From contig CANMKB010000004.1 of NCBI GenBank assembly GCA_947498415.1, positions 124,001 to 188,000 of the forward strand: 64,000 bases of DNA, read 5' to 3'. Shown piece after piece: positions 44,300-54,114 of this stretch. Origin of the DNA: an uncultured Paracoccaceae bacterium (GTDB lineage: Bacteria; Pseudomonadota; Alphaproteobacteria; Rhodobacterales; Rhodobacteraceae). Below the pieces are notes generated by a model. That model had not been told where the DNA came from and did no database searches. It saw nothing but the letters and a program-made list of their open reading frames with translations. Numbering within the stretch: position 1 is the stretch's first letter; each line of letters opens with the position of its first letter. The position numbers and the translations under genes were made by a program.

Positions 44300-44875
44300 T
44301 TGCTCAATCTAAGGTATCGATCTCGATACGGCCTTCTGAGTTTATGCCTAGCAATGGCCGCCTGTACGCAGGGCGGCCTTGCCGTATCCAGTGACACCCC
44401 CTTCGCGCCGGATCGTGACATTAAAGCAAAAGCAAAAGACGGCCTGTTGGTGGGGCACCGCCTAATGGATGCAGGCGAACACGAACTCGCCATTCGTGCA
44501 TATACGCGAGCAGCTGCACAAAACGGGATCTCTTCAGATATCATGGCTGGAATTGGCTCTGCCAACCTCGCGCTCGGGCGTTTGGGTCAAGCCGAAGACA
44601 ACTTGAGAGACGCCATAAAGATTGATCCAATTGTCCCGCAATATTGGAACAACCTAGGCGTTGTTCTAATGGAACGCGGTAAATTCCAAGAAGCTTCACA
44701 AATTTTCAAACGAGCCTTCGCGCTTGATAATGGCGAAAGTGACGCAATTCGCGACAATTTGCGCTTGGCGCTCGCAAAAATTGAAAATCCTGCTTATGAT
44801 GCAAACCAACGACAAGAAGAATTCAAATTGGTGCGTCGAGGCAATAGCGATTATCTGCTTCAACAAACACCATAG
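44300..44875 (+). CDS. TPR lipoprotein, TadD-like (first copy)
   Basis: A 191-residue protein starting with TTG five bases after tadC; no in-frame ATG precedes the lipobox MAAC (cysteine near residue 22). Residues about 45-165 contain TPR units: GHRLMDAGEHELAIRAYTRAA, ANLALGRLGQAEDNLRDAI and NLGVVLMERGKFQEASQIF, in three consecutive repeats. TadD proteins are outer-membrane lipoproteins that help the secretin assemble. Confidence 0.88.
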   Translation: MLNLRYRSRYGLLSLCLAMAACTQGGLAVSSDTPFAPDRDIKAKAKDGLLVGHRLMDAGEHELAIRAYTRAAAQNGISSDIMAGIGSANLALGRLGQAEDNLRDAIKIDPIVPQYWNNLGVVLMERGKFQEASQIFKRAFALDNGESDAIRDNLRLALAKIENPAYDANQRQEEFKLVRRGNSDYLLQQTP

Positions 44876-44901
44876 GTTAGAGCAGAAAAGGACGCAGGAA
44901 A

Positions 44902-45750
44902 ATGCGCCACACTTTCCTATTGAGCCTCGGACTGTCTGCGGCTCTGGCCGTAGCGGGCTGTCAAAAAGCAGGTGACTCCGACGTAGATCGCGCACTGGAA
45001 ACAGTAAATGCGATCGACGAAGCGAATCTTTCCGACATTATGCTGACGGTTGCCGACCCAAACGAAGCGGTTGCCTATTTCAATCGATCCGTTGGTGAAA
45101 AACCAGACCGCCTTGATCTACAACGTGGCTTGGCCATGTCTTTGATCCGCGCGAAACGGAATGAAGAAGCTGTTGCAGCTTGGCGTCGCGTGATCAAACA
45201 CCGTGACGCAACTAACGATGATCGTGTGGACCTGGCAGATGCGTTGATCCGGACCGGAAAATGGGACGATGCTGACAAGGAATTGGATGCCATCCCACCA
45301 ACTCATGAATCCTTTAAGCGCTATCGCCTAGAAGCCGTCGTAGCGGATTCCGCCAAAGACTGGAAAAAAGCTGATAGTTTTTATGAAACCGCAGTTGGCC
45401 TAACAACGCGTCCAGCCGGCGTATTGAACAACTGGGGCTATTCCAAACTCACACGTGGCGACTATGCAGATGCGGAGCGTCTATTCCTCGAAGCGGTATC
45501 ACAAGATCGCACCTTGTTCACCGCTAAGAACAACCTTGTTCTGGCACGTGGTGCACAGCGAAACTACACGCTGCCGGTATTGCCCATGCAACAAACAGAA
45601 CGGGCACAATTGCTTCACACTCTAGCGCTTTCAGCGATCAAACAGGGCGATGTCGAAATCGGTAAAAGCCTATTGCGCGAAGCAATTGATACACATCCAC
45701 AGCACTTTGAAACTGCGGTACGCAGCTTGCGAGCTCTGGAAAACGCATAA
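44902..45750 (+). CDS. TPR lipoprotein, TadD-like (second copy)
   Basis: A 282-residue lipoprotein (lipobox VAGC, cysteine near residue 20) with TPR-type helical pairs: LQRGLAMSLIRAKRNEEAVAAW, RVDLADALIRTGKWDDADKEL and LNNWGYSKLTRGDYADAERLF among others. It is longer than the first TPR protein and not a simple duplicate. AAAGGA precedes the ATG. Its TAA overlaps the ATG of cpaA by one base. Confidence 0.88.
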   Translation: MRHTFLLSLGLSAALAVAGCQKAGDSDVDRALETVNAIDEANLSDIMLTVADPNEAVAYFNRSVGEKPDRLDLQRGLAMSLIRAKRNEEAVAAWRRVIKHRDATNDDRVDLADALIRTGKWDDADKELDAIPPTHESFKRYRLEAVVADSAKDWKKADSFYETAVGLTTRPAGVLNNWGYSKLTRGDYADAERLFLEAVSQDRTLFTAKNNLVLARGAQRNYTLPVLPMQQTERAQLLHTLALSAIKQGDVEIGKSLLREAIDTHPQHFETAVRSLRALENA

Positions 45751-46238
45751 TGCAAATCTCCGCAAGCACGGCGCTATGGTTTTTGCCATTTGCCCTTCCA
45801 ATCTGCATGTATGTCGCGTGGAGCGATCTCAAGGCCATGCGCATTCCAAATTACAGCGTTGTCGCGCTGACAGCGGTATTTGCTGTGATTGGCCTGGTCG
45901 CCCTGCCCTTTGACGCATATCTATGGCGCTACGTGCACCTGATTGTCGCGCTGTTTGCTGGCATCCTGCTGAATGCCGGTGGCGCCATGGGCGCTGGGGA
46001 CGCGAAGTTTATTGCAGCTGCGGCACCTTTTGTCGCCATCGGGGATCTCCTCCACGTCACTGCGATCTTTTCGGGTTGCTTGCTTGCGGGATGGATCACA
46101 CATCGGATCGCGAAATACAGCCCTATTCGAAAAATGACGCCTGATTGGGAAAGCTGGGAAAAAACCAAAGACTTCCCAATGGGGTTTCCTTTGGGCGCGA
46201 CACTTGTGGCCTACCTTGCAATCGGGGCCTTTGGCTAA
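45750..46238 (+). CDS. cpaA: Prepilin peptidase CpaA/TadV
   Basis: A 162-residue A24-family aspartic peptidase, short because it lacks the N-methyltransferase part. The two catalytic aspartates are D26 (WSDLKAMRIPN) and D84 (GAGDAK). About four to five membrane segments are present. It cleaves the Flp leaders after G14 and probably those of pseudopilins encoded elsewhere. Its start overlaps the stop of the TPR gene (TAATG). Confidence 0.94.
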   Translation: MQISASTALWFLPFALPICMYVAWSDLKAMRIPNYSVVALTAVFAVIGLVALPFDAYLWRYVHLIVALFAGILLNAGGAMGAGDAKFIAAAAPFVAIGDLLHVTAIFSGCLLAGWITHRIAKYSPIRKMTPDWESWEKTKDFPMGFPLGATLVAYLAIGAFG

Positions 46239-46329
46239 GCAAATCCACGGCCTTGCCCCAATCCTGCCATGTTCACCTGCATTCTAGGGACAACCCTAAA
46301 TCTATCTTAGCAGCGCAAGCAGGTCCGCT

Positions 46330-47649
46330 ATGAACATGCAAAATCAGACACCGGCCACCAAGGTGATCGCCCCACCGGCCCCCAAACGTCTGGAAGATAT
46401 GAAGCTTCCGATCGTGATGATGCGGGACATTCTTCTTAAGACAATGTTCCGCAAGAACGTCGACATGGTGTCTGACGTTGCACGCGCGATTTGCCTGCCA
46501 ACGGCCGTGACACAAGAATTAATCGACATGGCACGCGAACAACGCTTTCTTGAGGCGACAGGCACGCTGAATGCCAACAATGGCAACGAGATGGGGTACC
46601 AGCTAACGGATGCAGGCAAAACCCGCGCGACAGACGCTCTGACGCAATCTGAGTACTTTGGCGCAATGCCCGTTCCGCTTGCGGTCTATGCCGAGCAAAT
46701 CAAACGTCAGTCCATCCGCAACATTCAGATCAATCGCAAACAACTGACAGATGCCATGGGGCACCTCGTGCTGCCAGACAGCCTGCTTGATCACCTTGGG
46801 CCAGCGGTTTCTGCTGGGCGCTCTATTCTCATGTACGGCCCTCCTGGCAATGGTAAATCCTCGATTTCCAACGGGATTCGGGATGCCATGGGCGATAAAG
46901 TCTATGTGCCGCGTGCGATTGAGTACGCCGGCCAGGTCATCACCGTGTATGACCCGATTGTACACTCCATGGCCGAAGCCGAAGTGGATGACCCAAATTC
47001 ACTGCGCCGCAAACGGGGCTTTGACACGCGCTATGTGCGCTGTGATCGTCCGACTGTGATCACCGGCGGTGAGCTTACGCTCGATATGCTTGATCTGGTA
47101 TATAACCCAACAGCACGCACCTATCAGGCCCCGCTTCAGCTGAAAGCTGCGGGTGGCATTTTTATTGTTGATGACCTTGGTCGTCAGCAAGAACCACCTC
47201 AGGCCCTGGTGAACCGCTGGATTGTTCCACTGGAAGAAAGCCGTGATATTCTTGCGCTGCAATCAGGTGAAAAATTTGAAACCCCGTTTGATACTTTGGT
47301 CGTGTTTTCGACCAACTTCCATCCAAACGAAATCTTTGACCAAGCGGCGCTGCGTCGGATCTTCTTTAAGATCAAAATTGACGGACCTAATCAGGAAAAC
47401 TTCCTCAAGATTTTCTCGCTCGTGGCACGGAAAAAGGGCCTGCCGCTTGACGAAAGCTCTTTGGTGCACCTGCTTAAGAAAAAATATCCAACGATCGACA
47501 ATATCTACGCCAACTATCAGCCGGTCTTTTTGATCGATCAGATCATCTCTATCTGTGAATTTGAGGGTATTCCAAACCAGATGACCCCAGAGCTGATTGA
47601 TCGCGCATGGGCGAACATGTTCGTCAAAGACGAACACATTGTAAAATAA
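46330..47649 (+). CDS. AAA ATPase at the end of the Tad locus
   Basis: A 439-residue protein. Residues about 25-110 look like a winged-helix unit (LPIVMMRDILLKTMFRKN, ARAICLPTAVTQELIDMA, YQLTDAGKTRA). The AAA domain has Walker A GPPGNGKS (170-177), Walker B GGIFIVDDLG (about 275-284) and a sensor-1 NFHPN. Homologues occur beside Tad genes in alphaproteobacteria but the role is not defined. It is 91 bases after cpaA on the same strand, with AGG before the ATG; co-transcription is likely. Confidence 0.82.
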   Translation: MNMQNQTPATKVIAPPAPKRLEDMKLPIVMMRDILLKTMFRKNVDMVSDVARAICLPTAVTQELIDMAREQRFLEATGTLNANNGNEMGYQLTDAGKTRATDALTQSEYFGAMPVPLAVYAEQIKRQSIRNIQINRKQLTDAMGHLVLPDSLLDHLGPAVSAGRSILMYGPPGNGKSSISNGIRDAMGDKVYVPRAIEYAGQVITVYDPIVHSMAEAEVDDPNSLRRKRGFDTRYVRCDRPTVITGGELTLDMLDLVYNPTARTYQAPLQLKAAGGIFIVDDLGRQQEPPQALVNRWIVPLEESRDILALQSGEKFETPFDTLVVFSTNFHPNEIFDQAALRRIFFKIKIDGPNQENFLKIFSLVARKKGLPLDESSLVHLLKKKYPTIDNIYANYQPVFLIDQIISICEFEGIPNQMTPELIDRAWANMFVKDEHIVK

Positions 47650-47655
47650 GACTTC

Positions 47656-48066
47656 TTAAATGGGGATGGCGCGTTTGCTCCCATCCTCATTTAATCCCAC
47701 AAAGATAAATTTCGCCTCGGTCACCGCTTCTGACATACTTTGATCCCGCCGACGGCGAAACGCCTTTAGCTGAATGGTCATGGATGTGTTTCCCGTGCCC
47801 AGCAACTTGGCATAAATAGAGACTTCATCCCCAACCTTAACCGGCCTTATGAACTTCATCGCCTCAACGGCGATGGTGCCGCATCGCCCGCGGGCGACTT
47901 TAGCCGCAAGGTTGCCCGCCGCAAGGTCCATCTGGGCCATAAGCCAACCGCCAAAGATATCCCCCGCTGGATTGGTATCAGACGGCATCGCGATGGTGCG
48001 CACTAACAATTCGCCCTTATCCAAATGGATCGAACTTAAATCAGAAGCTGCGGGAAGATGGGACAT
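47656..48066 (-). CDS. Acyl-CoA thioesterase, YciA type
   Basis: A 136-residue hotdog thioesterase. MPSDTNPAGDIFGGWLMAQMDLA (the N-G-x-F/G-G-x-L/M region, in two parts around residues 25-47) and FIRPVKVGDEVSIYAKLL are diagnostic of the YciA/BFIT group, which hydrolyses acyl-CoA esters in the cytosol. GGAGA lies upstream of the ATG at 48066; the frame extends 29 codons more without conservation. Six bases separate its stop from that of the AAA gene. Confidence 0.9.
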   Translation of the reverse strand: MSHLPAASDLSSIHLDKGELLVRTIAMPSDTNPAGDIFGGWLMAQMDLAAGNLAAKVARGRCGTIAVEAMKFIRPVKVGDEVSIYAKLLGTGNTSMTIQLKAFRRRRDQSMSEAVTEAKFIFVGLNEDGSKRAIPI

Positions 48067-48218
48067 CAGAAATCTCCGTCTGCGCTGGCGGTTTAAAGTC
48101 AGCCTGCACCGCAATCTCTGACAAAATATTAAGCTTACAATTGTTCCTATCACCCAAGCGCAATCACAAGTTCAACCGATGGATTGCACCTGACGAAAAT
48201 TTCAGCCATGACAACGGG

Positions 48219-48911
48219 ATGACATCACATTTCAAAGCCCTTTCTGTTCATTTTTTAACAGCCACTGGCGCTGTCTTCGCTATGTTGGCCATGTTGGCCG
48301 CCGTCGACGAAAAATGGAGCCTGATGTTTCTTTGGCTCGTCGTCGCCTTCGCAGTCGATGGGATCGATGGCCCTCTGGCCCGACGTTACAACGTCAAAAA
48401 ACATGCAGCAGAATTTGACGGCGTGCTGCTTGATCTCATTATTGATTACCTGACTTATGTCTTCATCCCCGCCTTTGCCTTGTTTAAATCAGGGTTGATG
48501 GACGGATGGACTGGCTGGTTCGCGATCATCATCATCACCTTTACCAGTGCGATGTATTTTGCTGATACCCGCATGAAAACAAAGGATAATTCATTTTCCG
48601 GCTTCCCCGGGTGCTGGAACATGCTCGTGCTGGTGATCTTTGCGCTAGAACCGAATTTCTGGGTCAGTTTCGCGCTTGTCGCCGCGTTGGCCATCGCGAT
48701 GTTTGTACCTTTGCGGTTTATTCACCCCGTGCGCACCGAACGCTGGCGCACACTTTCGCTGCCTATGGCCCTAGCTTGGACATTCTTTGCTGGATGGGCC
48801 GCTTGGGTCGATTTCCACCCAGAAAGCTGGGCACACTGGGGATTGATCGTGACATCTGTTTACCTGCTTCTGGTCGGTGTCGTGCAGCAAATCATCCCGG
48901 AACGAACTTAA
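48219..48911 (+). CDS. pcs: Phosphatidylcholine synthase
   Basis: A 230-residue CDP-alcohol phosphatidyltransferase with about seven membrane segments. The catalytic signature is DGPLARRYNVKKHAAEFDG then VLLDLIID, i.e. DG-x2-AR-x(8-9)-G-x3-D-x3-D with a variant spacing seen in Pcs. Pcs joins choline to CDP-diacylglycerol, a typical alphaproteobacterial route to phosphatidylcholine. The ATG at 48219 starts the conserved region. A BCCT transporter at 61.7 kb could supply choline-like substrates; that link is inference. Confidence 0.9.
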   Translation: MTSHFKALSVHFLTATGAVFAMLAMLAAVDEKWSLMFLWLVVAFAVDGIDGPLARRYNVKKHAAEFDGVLLDLIIDYLTYVFIPAFALFKSGLMDGWTGWFAIIIITFTSAMYFADTRMKTKDNSFSGFPGCWNMLVLVIFALEPNFWVSFALVAALAIAMFVPLRFIHPVRTERWRTLSLPMALAWTFFAGWAAWVDFHPESWAHWGLIVTSVYLLLVGVVQQIIPERT

Positions 48912-49363
48912 ATCAACAGGCCCGCTGCGCCCTCGTGGCGCAGTAGGGCGACTTTGGTTTCCACGCCCCCTGCCCCTGAAAACCCAACCAGCTTGCCGCC
49001 TGCGCCCATCACACGATGGCATGGAATGATGATTGGAATTGGGTTTCCACCGCAAGCACGCCCGATGGGTTGCGCTGAAACGCCCAATGTTTTGGCGATG
49101 TCGCCATAGGTGCAGGTTTCACCAAACGGAATCTTTGACATCTCTGCGCAAACGGCCTGCTGAAACTCAGAGCCATTGACCCGTAAAGGCAATTCAAACT
49201 CTGTCAGTTCACCTGCGAAATAAGCTGCAAGCTGATCAGCCGCAATTTGAAGAAGCGACGTCGAAGTGTCATCCTTCGCACCCCAGCCAAGGCTAACAAC
49301 AGCACCATCATCTTCTTGAACAAAGATCGGTCCGACAGGTGTTTCAATAGAAAGGAATGCCAT
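48908..49363 (-). CDS. ogt: Methylated-DNA-protein-cysteine methyltransferase
   Basis: A 151-residue suicide repair protein removing O6-alkyl groups from guanine. The acceptor is C115 in IIIPCHRVMG. The helix-turn-helix and arginine finger are in FGETCTYGDIAKTLGVSAQPIGRAC (residues about 80-104). KLVGFSGAGGVETKVALL completes the family C-terminus. It ends on the same TTAA as pcs. It lacks the Ada N-terminal domain, so it is the Ogt/MGMT form. Confidence 0.95.
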   Translation of the reverse strand: MAFLSIETPVGPIFVQEDDGAVVSLGWGAKDDTSTSLLQIAADQLAAYFAGELTEFELPLRVNGSEFQQAVCAEMSKIPFGETCTYGDIAKTLGVSAQPIGRACGGNPIPIIIPCHRVMGAGGKLVGFSGAGGVETKVALLRHEGAAGLLI

Positions 49364-49476
49364 AGCGCAACCATGACCTGCAGTGGCAACTTGCGCAACC
49401 CGCGCAAAACGTTGCGCCGGTTTTTCCGGCCTCCCCGCGGGGGCGGGGAAACCGATATTCTTATCAGTGAACGCGC

Positions 49477-52410
49477 TTAAGACAGCGCCTCATTACAACG
49501 GCCACAGGTCCCTGCGTGGGCGTGCTGCCCAACATCAGGCAAGATCTTCCAGCAACGCTGACATTTCTCGCCATCTGCCTTTTCAAACACAACACCAACG
49601 CCTTCGGCCTCTGGCAGACGGAAGGCTTCGGCGGGGCTTGGATCATTTGTCAGCTGGATTGCAGAGGTGATGCAGATATCATCGAATGCCACTGATTTCA
49701 GTGCTTCAAGTGTTTCTGTGTCGCGCACATGCACAACCGGAGCTGCCTCGAGAGACGCACCAATCACCTTATCTGTCCGCTGCACTTCAAGCGCGGCAGT
49801 CACAACCCGGCGCACTTCACGCACCTTGGCCCATTTCGCGGCCAAGGGTTCGTCCAGCCAATCCGCAGGCGTGTCTGGCATATCCACAAGGTGCACAGAG
49901 CTCCCCTCTTCTGGGAAACGCTCAAGCCAGACTTCTTCCATTGTGAACACCAAGATAGGCGCCAACCAAGTTGTCAAACGGTGGAACAGAATATCCATAA
50001 CAGTCCGTGCCGACCGACGGCGTAATGTATCGGCATCGCAGTACAGCGCATCTTTGCGGATATCAAAATAGAAGGCAGAGAGTTCAACCGTTGCAAAGTT
50101 AAAAATCGCAGAGAAGACCCCCTGGAAGTCATAGGCCTTGTAGCCCTGACGTACCTTGTGATCGAGTTCTGCGAGACGATGCAGCACCCAGCGTTCCAGC
50201 TCTGGCATATCTGCAGGCTCAACCCGATCATCTTCGGTGAAATTGCCCAAGGCGCCCAGCATATACCGCATGGTGTTACGAAGACGGCGGTAGCTGTCTG
50301 CTACGCCCTTCAGGATTTCAGGGCCAATCCGCTGATCCGCCATGTAATCGGTCTGGGCCACCCAAAGACGCAGGATATCCGCGCCGTATTGCTTGACCAC
50401 AGTTTCTGGAACGATGGTGTTGCCCAATGACTTGGACATCTTGTTGCCCTTCTCATCCAGCGTAAACCCATGGGTCACAACATTGCGATACGGGGCGCGG
50501 CCAGTCGTCCCAACAGATTGCAGTAGCGAGGAATGGAACCAACCGCGGTGCTGATCGGTGCCTTCCATGTAGACATCAGCGATACCATCGTCAGAGCCAT
50601 CCTCACGGTCCCGCAGCACAAAAGCATGGGTAGAGCCTGAATCAAACCACACATCCAGAACATCAAAGACCTGATCGTAGTCAGCGGGGTTCGCGATGCC
50701 ATCCAGCATCTTTTCCTTAAAGCCATCTGTGTACCAAACATCAGCGCCATCGGCCTCAAACGCAGCAAAAATGCGTTTGTTCAGCTCTTCACTGCGCAGC
50801 AAGAAGTCTGGATCGGTCGGCAAAGTATCTTTCTTGGTGAAACACGTCAGCGGCACACCCCAAGCACGTTGGCGCGACAGCACCCAATCAGGGCGCGCTT
50901 CCATCATAGAATGCAGACGGTTGCGGCCTGTTTGCGGGTGCCACTTCACCTCTTGGTCAATCGCAGTCAAAGCACGGTCGCGAATGGTTTTACCCAATGC
51001 GTCTTGGCCATCGCCAATCACCTTATCAACCGACGCAAACCACTGAGGCGTGTTGCGGAAGATCACTGGTGCCTTAGAGCGCCAAGAGTGCGGATAGCTG
51101 TGTTTTACACGGCCACGGGCAATGATGCCGCCAGCCTCTACCAGTTTTGCAATCACAGCATTGTTGGCTTTGCCTTCTTTGCCCTTGCGATCAAAGACTT
51201 GCAGGCCCGCAAAGAACGGAACATGTGGCAGAAATTCAGATTCCTCACCTACGTTGTGGGTCATGCGGTCAATCCAGTTGCGTGCGACAAAGCATTCATA
51301 GTCCTCCTGACCATGGCTTGGTGCAGTATGAACGAAACCAGTACCCGCATCATCGGTCACGTGGTCGCCGTCGATCATTGGAACGTCGTAGTCCCAGAAA
51401 CCGTCCGCACCTTCGAGGCCGTTGAATGGGTGTTTGCACAACGCGCCGTTCAGCTCAGATGCTGCAACATCCCGTACCCGGCTAAACTTGGTGACACGAG
51501 ATTTTTGCAAAACATCTTCGGCCAAAGCATCTGCCAAAAGATATAGTTCACCGGCGGCGGTCCAGCTTTCTTCTTCAGTCTCTTCGACGCGATACAGGCC
51601 GTAGGCAATCTTTGGATTGTACGCAATGGCTTTGTTGGACGGGATCGTCCACGGGGTGGTTGTCCAGATAACAACACGTGCATCCAACAAATCTTCAGAG
51701 ACCTCAGCCTCGCCTTCCCCACCTAAATAGGTGATCTCAAACGGCACCCAGATCGTGTGGCTTTGGTGATCGTGGTATTCGATCTCAGCTTCGGCCAAAG
51801 CGGTTTTTTCAACCGGCGACCACATCACAGGCTTGGACCCTTGATAAAGGGTGCCGTTCATGAGGAACTTCATGAACTCATCCGCGATCACGGCCTCGGC
51901 ATGAAAATTCATCGTCAGATATGGATCATCCCAGTTGCCTGTGATGCCCAGACGTTTGAATTCTTCGCGCTGAATGTTCACCCATTCATCCGCAAAGGCA
52001 CGACATTCCTGACGGAATTCAACAACATCAACGGCGTCTTTGTCTTTGCCCTTTTTGCGATATTGCTCTTCGATCTTCCATTCAATCGGCAGACCGTGGC
52101 AATCCCAACCCGGCACATAACGTGCGTCATAGCCCATCATTTGATGAGACCGCACAATCATGTCTTTGATGGTTTTGTTCAGCGCGTGACCGATATGCAA
52201 ATGGCCATTTGCATAGGGCGGGCCATCGTGGAGTGTGAAAGGTTCGCGCCCTTCTTTCTCGCGCAGGCGATCATAAACACCAATGTCTTTCCAACGCTGC
52301 AGCCAGTTCGGCTCGCGCTTTGGTAAACCACCCCGCATTGGGAAATCGGTTTTTGGCAGGTTCAGAGTTTGTTTGTACTCAGGCGTATTTTCAGGCGTAT
52401 CGGCGCACAT
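49477..52410 (-). CDS. ileS: Isoleucyl-tRNA synthetase
   Basis: A 977-residue class I synthetase charging tRNA-Ile. It has the HIGH motif in GHLHIGHALN, a CP1 editing domain in the middle, KMSKSLGN, an anticodon-binding domain, and a C-terminal zinc site with CQRCW and CGRC pairs. Length and domain order are those of bacterial IleS. It begins with MCADTPENTPEYKQTLNLP, the normal N-terminal region. No T-box is expected or seen. Confidence 0.98.
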   Translation of the reverse strand: MCADTPENTPEYKQTLNLPKTDFPMRGGLPKREPNWLQRWKDIGVYDRLREKEGREPFTLHDGPPYANGHLHIGHALNKTIKDMIVRSHQMMGYDARYVPGWDCHGLPIEWKIEEQYRKKGKDKDAVDVVEFRQECRAFADEWVNIQREEFKRLGITGNWDDPYLTMNFHAEAVIADEFMKFLMNGTLYQGSKPVMWSPVEKTALAEAEIEYHDHQSHTIWVPFEITYLGGEGEAEVSEDLLDARVVIWTTTPWTIPSNKAIAYNPKIAYGLYRVEETEEESWTAAGELYLLADALAEDVLQKSRVTKFSRVRDVAASELNGALCKHPFNGLEGADGFWDYDVPMIDGDHVTDDAGTGFVHTAPSHGQEDYECFVARNWIDRMTHNVGEESEFLPHVPFFAGLQVFDRKGKEGKANNAVIAKLVEAGGIIARGRVKHSYPHSWRSKAPVIFRNTPQWFASVDKVIGDGQDALGKTIRDRALTAIDQEVKWHPQTGRNRLHSMMEARPDWVLSRQRAWGVPLTCFTKKDTLPTDPDFLLRSEELNKRIFAAFEADGADVWYTDGFKEKMLDGIANPADYDQVFDVLDVWFDSGSTHAFVLRDREDGSDDGIADVYMEGTDQHRGWFHSSLLQSVGTTGRAPYRNVVTHGFTLDEKGNKMSKSLGNTIVPETVVKQYGADILRLWVAQTDYMADQRIGPEILKGVADSYRRLRNTMRYMLGALGNFTEDDRVEPADMPELERWVLHRLAELDHKVRQGYKAYDFQGVFSAIFNFATVELSAFYFDIRKDALYCDADTLRRRSARTVMDILFHRLTTWLAPILVFTMEEVWLERFPEEGSSVHLVDMPDTPADWLDEPLAAKWAKVREVRRVVTAALEVQRTDKVIGASLEAAPVVHVRDTETLEALKSVAFDDICITSAIQLTNDPSPAEAFRLPEAEGVGVVFEKADGEKCQRCWKILPDVGQHAHAGTCGRCNEALS

Positions 52411-52696
52411 CGTGGGCGTCCTTCGTCATCAAGTTTTAAGGTCTGTGAAGGGGCGGCGCGGTATCCCATACGCCTTGTCCCGGCCGCTCGTATCGTCAGA
52501 GCGCCGGGCATGTAATTCGAATAATAATCGCCATTACACGGGTCATGTGCGCGTTATATGAGGATGCAGAAGCAGGGTAAAGCAGCAACTTCATCTAAGT
52601 TTCTCATTCACAACGAGACGGAATGGCACGTTGCATGTGGGCAGGTTTCTGCGATTGTCGCACGCAGACGCGCCTTTGCAATTTTGTGGATCCGAT

Positions 52697-53122
52697 ATGG
52701 CCCAAGACACTCAGCACCCAATGCAACTTTTCGACATCACGCCGGACCAAGTAAACCGCGTGGTGGCCGCCTTTTACGCGCGTATTCGGCAACATCCAGA
52801 ACTTGGCCCAGTATTTGCTGCGCATATTGCGGCAGAGGAATGGCCGCAGCACGAAGAAAAGATCGCTGCCTTTTGGCGGAATGCGATTTTGAAAGAACGG
52901 TCCTATGCAGGCAACCCAATGCGCGTTCACATGCAAACCGATGATGTGACGCCCGCGCATTTCGCGCCGTGGTTGGGCTTGTTTGACGAAGTGCTGTCAC
53001 AGCAATTGCCGGATGAAACGGCCAAGGCGTTTTCCGCGTTGGCCCATCGTATTGGACGCGGGCTGCGCATGGGGTTGGAACAGGTGCGGCACCCCAAAGA
53101 CGCCCCACCTAAACTATTCTAA
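52697..53122 (+). CDS. Group III truncated haemoglobin
   Basis: A 141-residue globin of the 2-on-2 type. The region VNRVVAAFYARIRQHPELGPVF (residues about 19-40) with Tyr/Phe, a candidate proximal H78 (PMRVHMQ), and HFAPWLGLFDE (88-98) match trHbIII, which are linked to nitric oxide or oxygen chemistry. The ATG at 52697 begins the conserved part; the longer frame has no support. It is divergent from ileS (287 bases) and its stop interlocks with the next gene. Confidence 0.88.
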   Translation: MAQDTQHPMQLFDITPDQVNRVVAAFYARIRQHPELGPVFAAHIAAEEWPQHEEKIAAFWRNAILKERSYAGNPMRVHMQTDDVTPAHFAPWLGLFDEVLSQQLPDETAKAFSALAHRIGRGLRMGLEQVRHPKDAPPKLF

Positions 53123-54114
53123 GAGCTGAACAAACCCGTCAAAGCCCGCTTTACAAGATTGCCCACCGAAGGGCGTGTTTCCTTGGTAAAGGCAATCGGG
53201 CGACACACCTCCATTGCGGCAATGCCCACTCGTGCCGTCAAAGCGCCATTCACCATGCCCTCGCCAAAGCGGCGGCTGATCTTTCCGAGCACTGATCCAC
53301 CGGCCAAAGAACCCAGCATATCGTCCCCCACAGCCACCGCCCCAGTTGCGACAAGGTGGGTGAGCACCGCACGTGTCAGCCGCCAACTGCCCAAAGTGCC
53401 TGCGCGCCCGCTGTAAACTTCGGCGACACGGCGGATCATACGCAGATTGGCCACCATCGCGGCAATCACATCGGCAAGCGCAAGCGGCACAAGCGCTGTC
53501 ACCGTCGCAACTTGACGGGCCGCTTTTTCGACTTCGGCTTTTGCGGCTGCATCCAGGCTGGCTAAAAGCTCTTGCTCGGTCAGAGCAAGTACCGCATCTG
53601 CATCAAAGGCATCTGGAAGGCGTTCTTGCAAACGCTCGCGTCCCCAGGCGGTTTCGGGCCGATGCTGATAGAGTTCTGAGATGCGGACGGCAACTTGACG
53701 GGCAACTGTTAGATCATTTTCAGTTCGTGCGGTGTCAGCCAACCGTTGCAGTTGATCAACCCGGCGCAAACGGGAAAAGGCCGCTACCTCGCGAAATGCA
53801 ATCACAAGGCTGATCAGCACTAAGGCCCCCATCAAACCCGTGACAGCCCAACCCAGCCACGGATATTGCGCCATCAACTGGGTGGCGAAATTCCAAGCAC
53901 TGACAGAAACGACAACCCCTACTAGTGTAAGCAGAACCCCCCAAAACCAACGCGCCAAGCGCGATGGCTTTCGCGCTGCAACTTTGGCCAGCTGAAGCAT
54001 GGCCGCACCTTCGGGGGCGGCGGCCGGATGATCGGGCACTGGCGGCTGTTCATCCACGTTGGGGGCCTCTTGCCCCTCAAGTTCAATTAAAACTGGGCCA
54101 GACTTGTCGCTCAT
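53119..54114 (-). CDS. YcjF-family (DUF697, TIGR01620) membrane protein
   Basis: A 331-residue protein with two central membrane segments (about 57-80 and 88-112) followed by a DUF697-type domain with ALVPLALADVIAAMVANLRMIRRVAEVY and GKISRRFGEGMVNGALTARVG (regions near 208-235 and 275-295). The usual partner is YcjX. The start at 54114 has GAGGG five bases upstream; an ATG six codons earlier lacks a site. The ATG overlaps the acetyltransferase TGA (ATGA). Confidence 0.88.
   Translation of the reverse strand: MSDKSGPVLIELEGQEAPNVDEQPPVPDHPAAAPEGAAMLQLAKVAARKPSRLARWFWGVLLTLVGVVVSVSAWNFATQLMAQYPWLGWAVTGLMGALVLISLVIAFREVAAFSRLRRVDQLQRLADTARTENDLTVARQVAVRISELYQHRPETAWGRERLQERLPDAFDADAVLALTEQELLASLDAAAKAEVEKAARQVATVTALVPLALADVIAAMVANLRMIRRVAEVYSGRAGTLGSWRLTRAVLTHLVATGAVAVGDDMLGSLAGGSVLGKISRRFGEGMVNGALTARVGIAAMEVCRPIAFTKETRPSVGNLVKRALTGLFSS

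Noticed and set aside
49407..49460. GC-rich hairpins between ogt and ileS as an ileS terminator
   Set aside because: GCCGG/CCGGC and CCCCGC/GCGGGG stems are present, but there is no T-run and the arrangement is ambiguous, so no terminator is claimed.
50869..51546. Plus-strand 225-residue open frame opposite ileS
   Set aside because: Antisense shadow of ileS with no motif support.
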